From contig JABXJT010000031.1 of the NCBI GenBank assembly GCA_013375455.1, positions 1 through 53,906 of the forward strand: a stretch of DNA of 53,906 nucleotides. Direction: 5' to 3'. The stretch comes from Candidatus Helarchaeota archaeon (GTDB lineage: Archaea; Asgardarchaeota; Lokiarchaeia; Helarchaeales; HEL-GB-A). Below the pieces are notes generated by a model, which was given only the letters and a program-made list of their open reading frames with translations, made no database searches and was not told the DNA's origin. Below, piece by piece: positions 1 through 6,846 of the stretch. Every line of letters starts with the position of its first letter. The first letter of the stretch is position 1. Made by a program: the position numbers and the translations under genes.

Positions 1-270
1 GCCTCTCAGCGGGATTTAAATGTTTCCATGTGGTGATTTTTGTCGGAAAAGATTACTTTTGCGGATTATGTTTTTTTTATCCCATTTTTGAAAGTCTAAT
101 TAGAAGATATAAAAACGTAAATCCGTTTCTCCCGGAATTTAATAAGTTCAAATCCTATAAAAATAATTATTAATATAGGAAGAGGAGAAGTCTGGTGTTC
201 TAATTCGAGTATTCGACGGGAAATAACGTCACTTGACAGTTATTTTGTAGTTGCTAAATTCGACCTTTTA
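1..270. other. A+T-rich stretch, no gene seen
   Basis: No convincing open reading frame, RNA gene or repeat is visible here. The only tRNA-like feature is a short T-arm-like string near 146-155, which lacks the rest of a cloverleaf. It is probably non-coding sequence downstream of the small ORF at 271-465. Confidence 0.4.
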
Positions 271-465
271 TTAAATGTTGAAATCACTAACATTCGACGT
301 CAGTTCCGCTCTCAACTCAACGCCCACTTCGGCTCCAGATCGATCAAAGCACTCCACTTCACCAAAATTAGAAATAGCATGCCCTTTAGTACAATACCAA
401 AGCCATCTGTGGTTTTTACAATCATGACATTGAAGAGGATGAATATTCGTTCCCATCATCTCCAT
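271..465 (-). CDS. small cysteine-rich protein, 64 aa, unrecognised
   Basis: I do not recognise this protein. Its N-terminal half has a CxxC pair (CHDC) followed about 12 residues later by a third Cys, then His and a fourth Cys within FGEVEC. That spacing would suit a small zinc-binding or Fe-S-type fold. The C-terminal third has no motif. The ATG follows an A-run, and a second ATG lies two codons later. Upstream, at 505-529, there are two short dyads of the TAACA-N-TGTTA type that also occur in the hydrogenase control region. It could be a real small metal-binding protein or a chance ORF; nothing else in the neighbourhood explains it. Confidence 0.35.
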   Translation of the reverse strand: MEMMGTNIHPLQCHDCKNHRWLWYCTKGHAISNFGEVECFDRSGAEVGVELRAELTSNVSDFNI

Positions 466-504
466 TTTTTTTTATTTATTAATGATACTTATAACGGTGC
501 CAAT

Positions 505-529
505 TAACAATGTTACATAACGCTGTTAT
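505..529. promoter_or_regulatory. two adjacent short dyads, candidate operator
   Basis: TAACA-A-TGTTA (505-515) and ATAAC-GCT-GTTAT (517-529) are perfect inverted repeats with centres 13 bp apart, 40-60 bp upstream of the small ORF ending at 465. The first shares its half-sites with the paired dyads at 6508-6550. In A+T-rich DNA such dyads can arise by chance, so this is a weak call. Confidence 0.28.
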
Positions 530-739
530 TTTTAAGTGTTACTGTTTTTGATCGGCTTTTATGGAGTTTGAATTAACAACTCTAAATTCCTCAAAAAAAA
601 TATCGTTCGAACTGTATAACCAAAATTTATTAAATTTTATAAAAAGTTATAAAAATTGCTCAAATAAAATGCGCAAAATGAAGAAATGCGCAAATAAATC
701 CCAAGAGTTTAAATAGGAGGGGATTGTTTACCTACTTAA

Positions 740-763
740 CCACACTAATCTCTCTTAGGGTGG
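740..763 (-). repeat. imperfect palindrome, candidate IS200/IS605-type right-end hairpin
   Basis: CCAC-A-CTAA, a 6-nt TCTCTC loop, then TTAG-G-GTGG: nine-position arms with one internal mismatch. Subterminal imperfect hairpins of this kind are what Y1 transposases of IS200/IS605 elements recognise at element ends. It lies immediately beyond the GC-rich TnpB-tail relic, where the right end is expected. Confidence 0.45.
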
Positions 764-970
764 TGAATATTACTCAACGAGCACATTAGTTTCAGGAAAT
801 ACTTCCCCCCCTTTCCTAGCGGGTGTTCGCACAAGTCGGGGACGTCCTCAAGCCCCGTTTGAAACCGGGCAGTCCCTCCTCGGAAAGGAGTAAGAATTCT
901 TGCGTTCTTTGAGTAGCGCGGGGTAACTCCCTTCAGGGCTCCTGATCCAATGCCACGCAAGAGATTCCTC
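760..970 (-). ncRNA. GC-rich structured region, possible omegaRNA scaffold remnant
   Basis: In TnpB elements the guide (omega) RNA is read from the 3' end of tnpB to the right end. This segment has that position and is G- and C-rich in an A+T-rich window, with several self-complementary runs (for example CCCGG..CCGGG near 858-870). I looked for the conserved core of RNase P RNA and SRP RNA and did not find either. Whether it is transcribed cannot be seen here. Confidence 0.3.
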
Positions 971-1145
971 TTGACGACATGCAGAATGATGATGGATGCA
1001 CTGAACCCGGCGACGGGCGCACAGCCTGATAACCTTAGGGCTGGTCTACTCTTCTCAGCGTAGATGGAGAATTGGCATAGAAATTTATAGATTTTTATAG
1101 AAATTTATAAGTTTTTATAACTAATTAAAAGGTTCAAAGGTGAAT

Positions 1146-1165
1146 GTTTAATGATTGAATTAAAC
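1146..1165 (-). terminator. perfect 7-bp hairpin after gcvH-like gene
   Basis: GTTTAAT, loop GATTGA, ATTAAAC: a perfect 7-bp stem about 60 bp beyond the stop of the gcvH-like gene. It could end the hydrogenase operon transcript. There is no clear T-run directly after it on the minus strand, and it could instead be a left-end palindrome of the neighbouring element relic. Confidence 0.3.
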
Positions 1166-1223
1166 AAAAACCATACAAAAATGAAGAATTATAAAATAAA
1201 AAATAGAAAATAGATGGAAATGC

Positions 1224-1676
1224 TTATCCTTCAAGTTCTTTCCGTTTCTCTTCCGCCGCTTTGATTTCGCTTTGTAGCCAATCATTGAATGCTGAGCTAT
1301 CGGGCTTCATTAGTTTTCCTACATCTGCATCTAAGTTTGATGCTTCAATTTTAACAATCCAGCCAGCCCCATAGCAATCATTATTTATGCCGCTGGGGTC
1401 CGCTTCCGTATCTTCATTTACCTCGGTTATCGTTCCTGAGACGGGAGCATATAAAGTGGTTGCGCCTTTACCCGATTCAATAGAACCAAATGGTTTTCCA
1501 GCTTCTACTTCGTCGTCTTCTCGCATTATGAGATCTAGGTAAGAGACTTCCCCAGATTCAATGGCAGCAAAAGATGCGAGGCCCACTATTACCGCGTTTC
1601 CTTCGACTCTAGCCCATAAATATTTATCATTGTAATACAATTCCTCAGGGAACTCATACTTGTCGATTTTCACCAT
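1224..1676 (-). CDS. gcvH: GcvH-like lipoyl carrier protein
   Basis: 150 aa from the ATG at 1676; a GTG three codons earlier is possible. The protein follows the GcvH pattern throughout: LWARVEGNAVIVGLASFA, the lipoyl hairpin ESGKGATTLYAPVSG with the attachment Lys at about residue 70, and a YGAGWIVKI strand. In the glycine cleavage system GcvH carries the aminomethyl group on lipoate. Lipoate-binding GcvH paralogues (LbpA) also serve heterodisulfide-reductase-like sulfur oxidation complexes. No gcvP or gcvT gene is in the window. The gene is the last member, on the same strand, of a hydrogenase/HdrBC operon. A role with HdrB or another redox module is therefore as plausible as glycine cleavage. 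The lipoyl loop has ESGKG rather than the commonest ESVKA form. Confidence 0.85.
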   Translation of the reverse strand: MVKIDKYEFPEELYYNDKYLWARVEGNAVIVGLASFAAIESGEVSYLDLIMREDDEVEAGKPFGSIESGKGATTLYAPVSGTITEVNEDTEADPSGINNDCYGAGWIVKIEASNLDADVGKLMKPDSSAFNDWLQSEIKAAEEKRKELEG

Positions 1677-1820
1677 TTTCGTCACTTCTCGATTACTATG
1701 TATTGATTATAATATTGTTATGAAAGTTAATTTAAATGTTTTTAAAAACTTTATCTTGGCATCATATCAGAATTATAGGAGTTATCTCATGAATTGGAAG
1801 CCAAGAGAAAAAGAAGAAAG

Positions 1821-1860
1821 AAATTGGTCGACCCGGGCAGGGGTCTGTCCGCGCCATTTT
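1821..1860 (-). promoter_or_regulatory. candidate SECIS / 3'-UTR hairpin of vhuU
   Basis: Directly after the vhuU stop the minus strand forms a GC-rich hairpin. It has a perfect GACCC/GGGTC stem (1845-1841 with 1834-1830) around a 6-nt loop, an ACA/GA internal loop, a GG/CC pair, and flanking A-rich and T-rich strands that can pair. Archaeal selenoprotein genes carry SECIS elements in the 3' UTR, and this is the only strong stem close to the TGA-containing gene. The internal loop does not match the textbook archaeal GAA/A motif exactly. A pyrimidine-rich run at 1823-1805 follows, so it may act as a terminator instead or as well. Confidence 0.45.
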
Positions 1861-1878
1861 AGTTTTTAAATGAGCGCT

Positions 1879-2081
1879 TCATCCGGCACCAATTTGAATT
1901 TCACGATCGACGATTTTCTTGCCGTCCTTGTCGATAACGACGAGATGGGCGGCACACGATAGTCAGCAGTCAAAGTTCCTAACCACCACATGGAGGAGGC
2001 TACACCCATAACCTTCTTTTCCAGGAGGTTAAGAACCCGTTCCTGCACAACATCTTCAGGGATACCTGATAAATCAACCAT
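1879..2081 (-). CDS. vhuU: VhuU-like hydrogenase subunit with in-frame TGA (selenocysteine), apparent -1 frameshift
   Basis: The gene starts at the ATG at 2081, 8 nt after a GGAG ribosome site, and begins MVDLSGIPEDVVQERVLN. Near 2003 the reading must change by -1 to continue as HVVVRNFDC-U-LSCAAH followed by a short tail ending in a TGA stop at 1879-1881. The TGA at 1963-1965 sits where the first Cys of the nickel-binding L2 motif DPCxxC belongs, giving DCUxxC. The second Cys and the terminal His of the mature protein follow as expected. Methanogen Vhu hydrogenases have this layout: a large subunit truncated before L2 and a tiny VhuU carrying Sec. The 21-residue tail after the His would be removed by the maturation protease (compare 8274-8786). 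The frameshift could be an assembly error (one missing base near 2002) or real recoding. Pro of DPC is replaced by Cys, which is unusual. Confidence 0.7.
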
Positions 2082-2104
2082 TTTCAATTCTCCAAATTAG
2101 TTTT

Positions 2105-3418
2105 TTACTTTAACATTGGTTCTGGTAAGGTGATATCCTTCAAGGCGTTTTGCTCGAAGATTTGTTTTGCCACAGCTTTGAGGGTCAGTTCGATCCCGCC
2201 AATATTGTTATTGGTAGCAACGATGAGATTAGCCTTGGTGATTATTCCTTTGTCATCGGTCCAATAGTTATGAATTAGACTTCCTCGCGGAGCCTCCACC
2301 ATGCCGACGCCACGTCCTTCTTTGGGTTGAACATCAGCCAATTTAATATCGGTTGAAACAATTTCTGGATCTTCCAAAAGAGTTTTGATCTTTTCAAGAG
2401 CCTGAACTGTTTCGATGATGCGTGCCCAGATGTAACTGAATACGAAGTGCGATGGTCGACCGCAGACTTCTCGGAATTTCTTCAAGAGGTCTTTCGCCAT
2501 GGGAGTTTGCATATCTTCCGCAACATTAATTCGAGCTAATGTATTGGCTCTCCAGACACCTTCAGGATAGCCTGCATTCTTGTAATACATATGCGTTGCC
2601 ATTGAATGGGGCGCAACGTACTCTGCAGCAACGGTGTTATATTCTTGTGGATCCACTTCAGCTACAATCTTGCCTTCTTTATCCATAATACGCCAAAGTC
2701 CATCCCAGATAGTCAGTTCCTTCTTATCTTTTGTGACTAGCCCGCAATAGTAAGTGGGTATCGTTCCAACCTTGGTGATGACGTCTAAGTAGTCATTTAC
2801 GAGTTTATCTCCCAGTTCAACTACGGTTGTGCCAATCTCAAGCATTCTTGGAATCTGCTTCAGAAACTTTTGACGGTCTTCTTCAGCTAGGGGTTTCGTC
2901 TGACCGCCGGGAATACCAGTCACGGGGTGGACTGACTTACCGCCGGTAGCGGCACAGATATCCTGCCCGAATTTCATTGCTTCGATCACAGCTTTCCCGA
3001 TATCAGGAAGCGCTTTGATCACGGCAATGACATTGCGTTTTTCAGGCGGGGCAAGTGGTCCAAACAGAAGATCTGGTAATTGGAGGGCGGCAATGTGTAA
3101 GACATGGCTTGAAAATTGTTTTCCATTAATCATAAGTTCCCGAAGTTTCCATGCCGGTCGAGGGGGATTGATACCCCAGCAAGCCTCAACTGCCTTAACA
3201 GAAGCAAGATGATGGGGAATAGGACAAATTCCGCAAATTCGTGGTACTATTCGTGGTGCATGTTCCGCAATTCGCCCTTCGAGGAATTTCTCAAAGAAGC
3301 GCGTGGATGAAACATTGAATTGAACGTCTTCAACAGTGTTATTGTCACCTAATTTAATGGTTATTTCGCCATGACCTTCGAGCCGTGTGACAGGATCAAT
3401 TCTTAACGTTTTTACCAT
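2105..3418 (-). CDS. vhuA: F420-non-reducing-type [NiFe(Se)] hydrogenase large subunit, C-terminally split
   Basis: 437 aa. The N-terminus has RIDPVTRLEGHG and the L1 nickel motif RICGIC at residues 60-65, followed by PIPHH. The rest matches MvhA/VhuA-type group 3 large subunits. The C-terminal L2 motif DPCxxCxxH is absent: the protein stops at LPEPMLK, exactly before the segment that normally carries it, and that segment is found in the next gene (vhuU, 1879-2081). VhuA with VhuU would form the Ni-Fe active site that splits H2 and feeds electrons through VhuG to a bifurcating Hdr complex. The ATG at 3418 follows AGGTGAA. The gene sits between hdrB and vhuU on one strand. Confidence 0.88.
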   Translation of the reverse strand: MVKTLRIDPVTRLEGHGEITIKLGDNNTVEDVQFNVSSTRFFEKFLEGRIAEHAPRIVPRICGICPIPHHLASVKAVEACWGINPPRPAWKLRELMINGKQFSSHVLHIAALQLPDLLFGPLAPPEKRNVIAVIKALPDIGKAVIEAMKFGQDICAATGGKSVHPVTGIPGGQTKPLAEEDRQKFLKQIPRMLEIGTTVVELGDKLVNDYLDVITKVGTIPTYYCGLVTKDKKELTIWDGLWRIMDKEGKIVAEVDPQEYNTVAAEYVAPHSMATHMYYKNAGYPEGVWRANTLARINVAEDMQTPMAKDLLKKFREVCGRPSHFVFSYIWARIIETVQALEKIKTLLEDPEIVSTDIKLADVQPKEGRGVGMVEAPRGSLIHNYWTDDKGIITKANLIVATNNNIGGIELTLKAVAKQIFEQNALKDITLPEPMLK

Positions 3419-3481
3419 TCATTTCACCTTTCATTAATTTTTTCATATCAAATTTCTTAATATAGTCTTTCATTCCTCAAA

Positions 3482-4318
3482 TTAGATTCCTTTTAATTCA
3501 AATCCATCAGCTTTCTTGGTTGCGTGGTACTTTAAATTGATGCTATCGAAGGATTCGCCCATTGCTAATGCCAGTAACTCCGTTATATAAAGAACCGGTA
3601 GTCCTCTCATGACATCGATTTTCTGGAAGCAGGCAGGACAATTAACTACAATACAATTTGCCCCAGCGGCTTTAGCACTGTCAATTTTCTTTTGCGTAAT
3701 AGTATCAGCTGTCTCTTTGCTTAGATAGGAGGCCCCATTGCCACAACAAAGATCCTCCTCCTCATAATCTACAACGGTAGCACCTGTAGCACCAATTATA
3801 GCACGTTGTTTGGCTGGTTTCTTCGTGTCGTCAGATTTAAGTAATTCAGAAGGACGTGCGTAATGACATCCCGCATGAATTGCGACTTTCAAACCACTCA
3901 ATTGTTTAGTAACGGCTCCTTGAATAGCAGAGAGATTGTCATGGAGTACATGAACAAAGTGATTTACTTTACTCGTGCCCTTGACTTCTTTTCCAATCTT
4001 TGCCAAGACTGCGTTGACCTTTGCTTTTTCCGCATCATTCTGTAATTCATGATTTGCCACAGCCAGCGATTGATAGCAACCGTTGCAAAGCGAAACGATA
4101 TCCTTCCCTTCAGCCTCTGCAATGGCTAAGTTCGCTGCACCCATTGCTAGCCATACATCACTGTCAACTGAATGAAAGCCGACCGGTTCCGGACAGCAAC
4201 CGAAGGGGGCATCTGAAACTTGAATCCCTAGTTTATCAAGGACTAGTCTTGCAGATGCTTCGAGGTGTGGTAAGCGGTTCGGAATTGTGCAACCTAAAAA
4301 TAATTTCATTTCGGCCAT
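3482..4318 (-). CDS. hdrB: heterodisulfide reductase subunit B-like, two CCG domains
   Basis: 278 aa from the ATG at 4318, which follows AGGTGG; a GTG upstream is less likely. Two cysteine-rich CCG domains are visible: LFLGC...FGCCPEP...LCNGC in the first third, and HAGCHYARPSE...DLCCGNGAS...NCPACF in the second. HdrB holds the catalytic non-cubane 4Fe-4S clusters that reduce heterodisulfides. It pairs with HdrC, encoded 12 bp upstream. No hdrA lies in the window, so the FAD-containing bifurcating subunit must come from elsewhere. A related copy is at 7356-8237. The true substrate (CoM-S-S-CoB or another disulfide) cannot be told from sequence. Confidence 0.88.
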   Translation of the reverse strand: MAEMKLFLGCTIPNRLPHLEASARLVLDKLGIQVSDAPFGCCPEPVGFHSVDSDVWLAMGAANLAIAEAEGKDIVSLCNGCYQSLAVANHELQNDAEKAKVNAVLAKIGKEVKGTSKVNHFVHVLHDNLSAIQGAVTKQLSGLKVAIHAGCHYARPSELLKSDDTKKPAKQRAIIGATGATVVDYEEEDLCCGNGASYLSKETADTITQKKIDSAKAAGANCIVVNCPACFQKIDVMRGLPVLYITELLALAMGESFDSINLKYHATKKADGFELKGI

Positions 4319-4330
4319 TTTTTCCACCTA

Positions 4331-4834
4331 CTATAGTACCTCATCCAATTTATATTCTTTAAAGATTGTTTGTATATCACTTACGGAGGGTTCGGGTAAA
4401 TCTTTAAGTCCCATTTGTTCTCGGCGTCGCTGAATAGCAGGTTGGCTTGGGATCGCTTTCCCATTCTCCATTATGGTTTTCGCTTGCATAATGTAGGCTT
4501 CAGGTGCCTCACCAGCTCTGACACTCATGTTTCTCAACAGATAGAATATATCCACTAATTCAATATCATTAGGACATACTTCTACGCAGTTATCACAGAT
4601 TTGACATGCCCATAAGGCAGGATTCTCCTTTTTCCCAATGATGTTGCCCTTCATTCCTAAGAAAGAATGCAAGATCAACTTTCTTGGATTATAGACATCC
4701 TCACCAACCACAGCGGCAACGGGACATTCGTAGGCGCAATGATTACACTGATAGCAGTACATGAGTCGAGCGCTCATGTGTTTATCCATCACTTTTCTTC
4801 TAAATTCTACATCAACACTAACATCTATACCCAT
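4331..4834 (-). CDS. hdrC: heterodisulfide reductase subunit C-like ferredoxin
   Basis: 167 aa from the ATG at 4834, 7 nt after AGGTG; a GTG three codons upstream is the alternative. Two 4Fe-4S motifs are present, CYQCNHCAYECP and CQICDNCVEVCP, in the typical HdrC arrangement, followed by the helical tail with IQRRREQMGL. It passes electrons between HdrA and HdrB. It begins just after the vhuG stop at 4844, so translation is probably coupled. The paralogue at 6847-7356 shares the same motif spacing and the IQRRR tail. Confidence 0.88.
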   Translation of the reverse strand: MGIDVSVDVEFRRKVMDKHMSARLMYCYQCNHCAYECPVAAVVGEDVYNPRKLILHSFLGMKGNIIGKKENPALWACQICDNCVEVCPNDIELVDIFYLLRNMSVRAGEAPEAYIMQAKTIMENGKAIPSQPAIQRRREQMGLKDLPEPSVSDIQTIFKEYKLDEVL

Positions 4835-4843
4835 TTTCTTCAC

Positions 4844-6241
4844 CTACTTCTTTATTTTAGGAGACATTTTTGTTCGAGGGACCGTCGCTTTGAAAAATAC
4901 ACCGACTGGATCTGGCATTTTACGTATGAGTTCATCGAGAGGCATAGCACCGATAATTGCTTGAATCCTACCTTCAAATTTGGCAGGATCCTCAATGATT
5001 TCTTCCATTACACCATAGCAACCAATACAACAAGCGTTCGCGTTCGGACATTGAGCACCACAACCTGCATTTGTCAGGAAACCCATGCAAAGGTATCCTT
5101 GATTCAGTAAGCAGGTTTTCGGATCTTTTATGCCTTCATAATCCCGTTTTAAACCGACTAATTTGATATTGCCGTCGTTTCTATCGCAATGCGCACATAC
5201 ATTCTGTAGCCCAGGTTTGAAGGCATCAGATTTTGTCAGCATCACTGCAGCAGCGCCAATAATATTCTTCGTTACTTCAGGAAGTCCTGTAAATAATCCA
5301 GATAGATTACCAACAACATCGGGGGTTAAAGCATCTAAATCCACTGCAGGCACATTACCAATCATTTTAGTGGGCAATGATTTGCCTTGGGCAGCTGCCT
5401 GCAACACGTCAGCCGTTAAATAGACGTTTCCCAATTGTGGTAAGCGGAAGTACAAGATAGCAAATTCGAGTATGATTTTTGCAACGGCAGGACTCACTTC
5501 CGTAATACTTGCAGCCAAATTCAAGAGATCATTTGCTTCAGGTGCTGGCTTATTGGTAGGCCCATATTCACCCATAACGGGTCCTTTATCAGCAGTCCAT
5601 TTCAGACCAGGAGGTGCGCCTGTAATACCACCAAAACAGGGTACTCCTTTCTTCAATAAACAAGCGTCACCGCGCATCTCGCATACATCACAAACTACAG
5701 TATCCAAGTATTTTTTATCCAGTAAGACTGGAACCAACGATAAAACGGCAGATTTCAGGTTCTCTGATGTGGGAGGACAACCGTAGATCATCGCATCTAC
5801 CTTCACGATATCCTTATTTGGAATTACTTTTGGTTCGAAAGCGGGTAAATTCTCAGCTGGTACAGCGACGTTATCAACGACGGTATCAGCAGTCACGAAT
5901 TTACGTTTGGTACACTCATCGATAGGGTAGAGATTGGCTAATCCCGCAATGCCACCGTGAGTGGCGCAGTTGCCGATCATAATGAGAACTTGAGATTTCT
6001 TTCGTATGAGTTTTAATTGATGCGTATCATGTTCGGTTCGTATATGACCTTCTACGAACCCTACGGTAATAGATCCATCGGGCATTGCTTCAAGTTGACT
6101 GTTTTTAGTATCCACGACAGCTTGCCAATAAACTATGTCAAGCAGCGGTAGAATATCGAGTAGTTCGAGGTGAGTATCGAGAATTGACTGGTGACAGCCC
6201 CAGCAAGAGGCTAATTGCATAAATGCAACTTTAATTCCCAA
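4844..6241 (-). CDS. vhuG: hydrogenase small subunit (VhuG/MvhG-type) with a large internal insertion
   Basis: 465 aa, TTG start after AGGTGA. MvhG-type subunits are usually near 300 aa. The N-terminal part has the proximal-cluster motif SCWGC (residues 12-16), IGNCATHGG (about 90-97) and YGCPPTSENL (153-162). The C-terminal part has CLLNQGYLCMG, then CGAQCPNANACCIGC. About 150 residues (roughly 195-345) are inserted between them. The segment CDVC...CLLKKGVPCFGGITG (184-207) looks like a partial copy of CAHC...CLLNQGYLCMGFLT (349-390), so the insertion may derive from an internal duplication. It is the first gene of the operon and should relay electrons from VhuA through 4Fe-4S clusters. The inserted part has no motif I recognise. 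Confidence 0.85.
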   Translation of the reverse strand: MGIKVAFMQLASCWGCHQSILDTHLELLDILPLLDIVYWQAVVDTKNSQLEAMPDGSITVGFVEGHIRTEHDTHQLKLIRKKSQVLIMIGNCATHGGIAGLANLYPIDECTKRKFVTADTVVDNVAVPAENLPAFEPKVIPNKDIVKVDAMIYGCPPTSENLKSAVLSLVPVLLDKKYLDTVVCDVCEMRGDACLLKKGVPCFGGITGAPPGLKWTADKGPVMGEYGPTNKPAPEANDLLNLAASITEVSPAVAKIILEFAILYFRLPQLGNVYLTADVLQAAAQGKSLPTKMIGNVPAVDLDALTPDVVGNLSGLFTGLPEVTKNIIGAAAVMLTKSDAFKPGLQNVCAHCDRNDGNIKLVGLKRDYEGIKDPKTCLLNQGYLCMGFLTNAGCGAQCPNANACCIGCYGVMEEIIEDPAKFEGRIQAIIGAMPLDELIRKMPDPVGVFFKATVPRTKMSPKIKK

Positions 6242-6846
6242 TTTTTTTTCACCTATTCATTTCATTTTATTTTTTTACTTTCTTTTTTTAATAAATATTG
6301 TTTATTTTCGCTTACTTTTTACTTATTTTTAGTAATTCGTTGCCTTTTTCCTATTTATTATAGATTTTTGTTCCTTTTCTCTATGTCATTGCGAAAACAA
6401 ACAAAGAAGGTATTAAACGATAATTAGTCAAGTTTTTAAAATTTCTTATTAGCATGAATAAAATTGATGAGGTTTTTTAAGGGTTGAGGGAGAATACAAC
6501 AAAAAAGATAACAGTGTTATGTTATTTGGCGTTAAACGATAACAGTGTTAAGAGGATTGGATTATTTTGGAATTAAAAACTTTAGTTCAAAAATATTATT
6601 AAAATCTATGATAGATCCTTTGGACCAGTGCTTTGGGATTAAAATTCTTGAATATGTAATTCAATCTCGTATCTAATTGGTTCAAATGGTTCCCTGGTTT
6701 GATTGGGAACGAAATTTAAATATCAGGTTTTGTATTGCTGTTTCATCGAAATATTATTATGTAAAATTTCTATTTCCTTAATCAAGAACAATTAACACAA
6801 CGTGAGAAGTTATCTAAACACGTTATATTTTTAGAGGTATTCTAAA
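6242..6846. promoter_or_regulatory. divergent control region between the two Hdr/hydrogenase operons
   Basis: 605 bp of A+T-rich non-coding DNA between the vhuG start (minus) and the second hdrC (plus). It holds two equal dyads (6508-6520, 6539-6550), an 11-bp direct repeat TTAAACGATAA (6413-6423 and 6532-6542), and TATA-like strings such as TTTAAATA near 6715-6722. No gene is visible. Confidence 0.6.
6508..6550. promoter_or_regulatory. paired ATAACA-G-TGTTAT dyads, candidate operators
   Basis: ATAACAGTGTTAT at 6508-6520 is a perfect 6+1+6 inverted repeat. ATAACAGTGTTA recurs at 6539-6550. The centres are 31 bp apart, close to three helical turns, so two bound dimers would face the same side. 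The position between divergent hydrogenase/Hdr operons suggests a shared regulator. The half-site TAACA/TGTTA is seen again at 505-515. Confidence 0.45.

Larger units (their letters stand above)
740..1075 (-). mobile_element. relic of the 3' end of a TnpB (IS200/IS605-type) element
   Basis: Reading the minus strand from about 1065 downward gives a frame whose residues SGCAPVAGFSASIIIL (about 1026-982) align position for position with the TnpB RuvC-III signature CGxxxDRDxNAsxNIL. Gly, Ala, Ser, Ile and Leu match. Several key residues differ by what could be single-base changes (D to V, N to S, N to I). The frame then runs into a basic tail ending near 745. The catalytic Asp is lost and the TnpB body upstream is absent: beyond 1075 the sequence returns to plain A+T-rich DNA. 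The block is clearly more G+C-rich than its surroundings, as expected for a structured RNA-coding end. The hairpin at 740-763 would be the right end. This is my reading of a decayed sequence; another structured RNA is possible. Confidence 0.45.

Noticed and set aside
146..155. tRNA T-arm (GTTCAAATCC)
   Set aside because: No acceptor, D or anticodon stem could be built around it.
745..960. 71-aa open frame read as an independent protein
   Set aside because: It is GC-rich, starts with TTG, and continues upstream into a decayed TnpB motif; it fits a TnpB tail or structured RNA better than a separate gene.
740..1075. RNase P RNA or SRP RNA
   Set aside because: The conserved core strings of either RNA could not be found on either strand; only the general GC-richness fits.
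1963..1965. TGA as an ordinary stop, making vhuU a pseudogene
   Set aside because: The residues on both sides are intact L2-motif residues, the stop falls precisely on the Ni-ligand Cys, and the split-gene layout matches known Sec-containing VhuU.
1866..2087. 73-aa open frame taken as one whole protein
   Set aside because: Only its first 27 or so codons look genuine; after that the coding sense lies in the other frame (VVVRNFDCULSCAAH).
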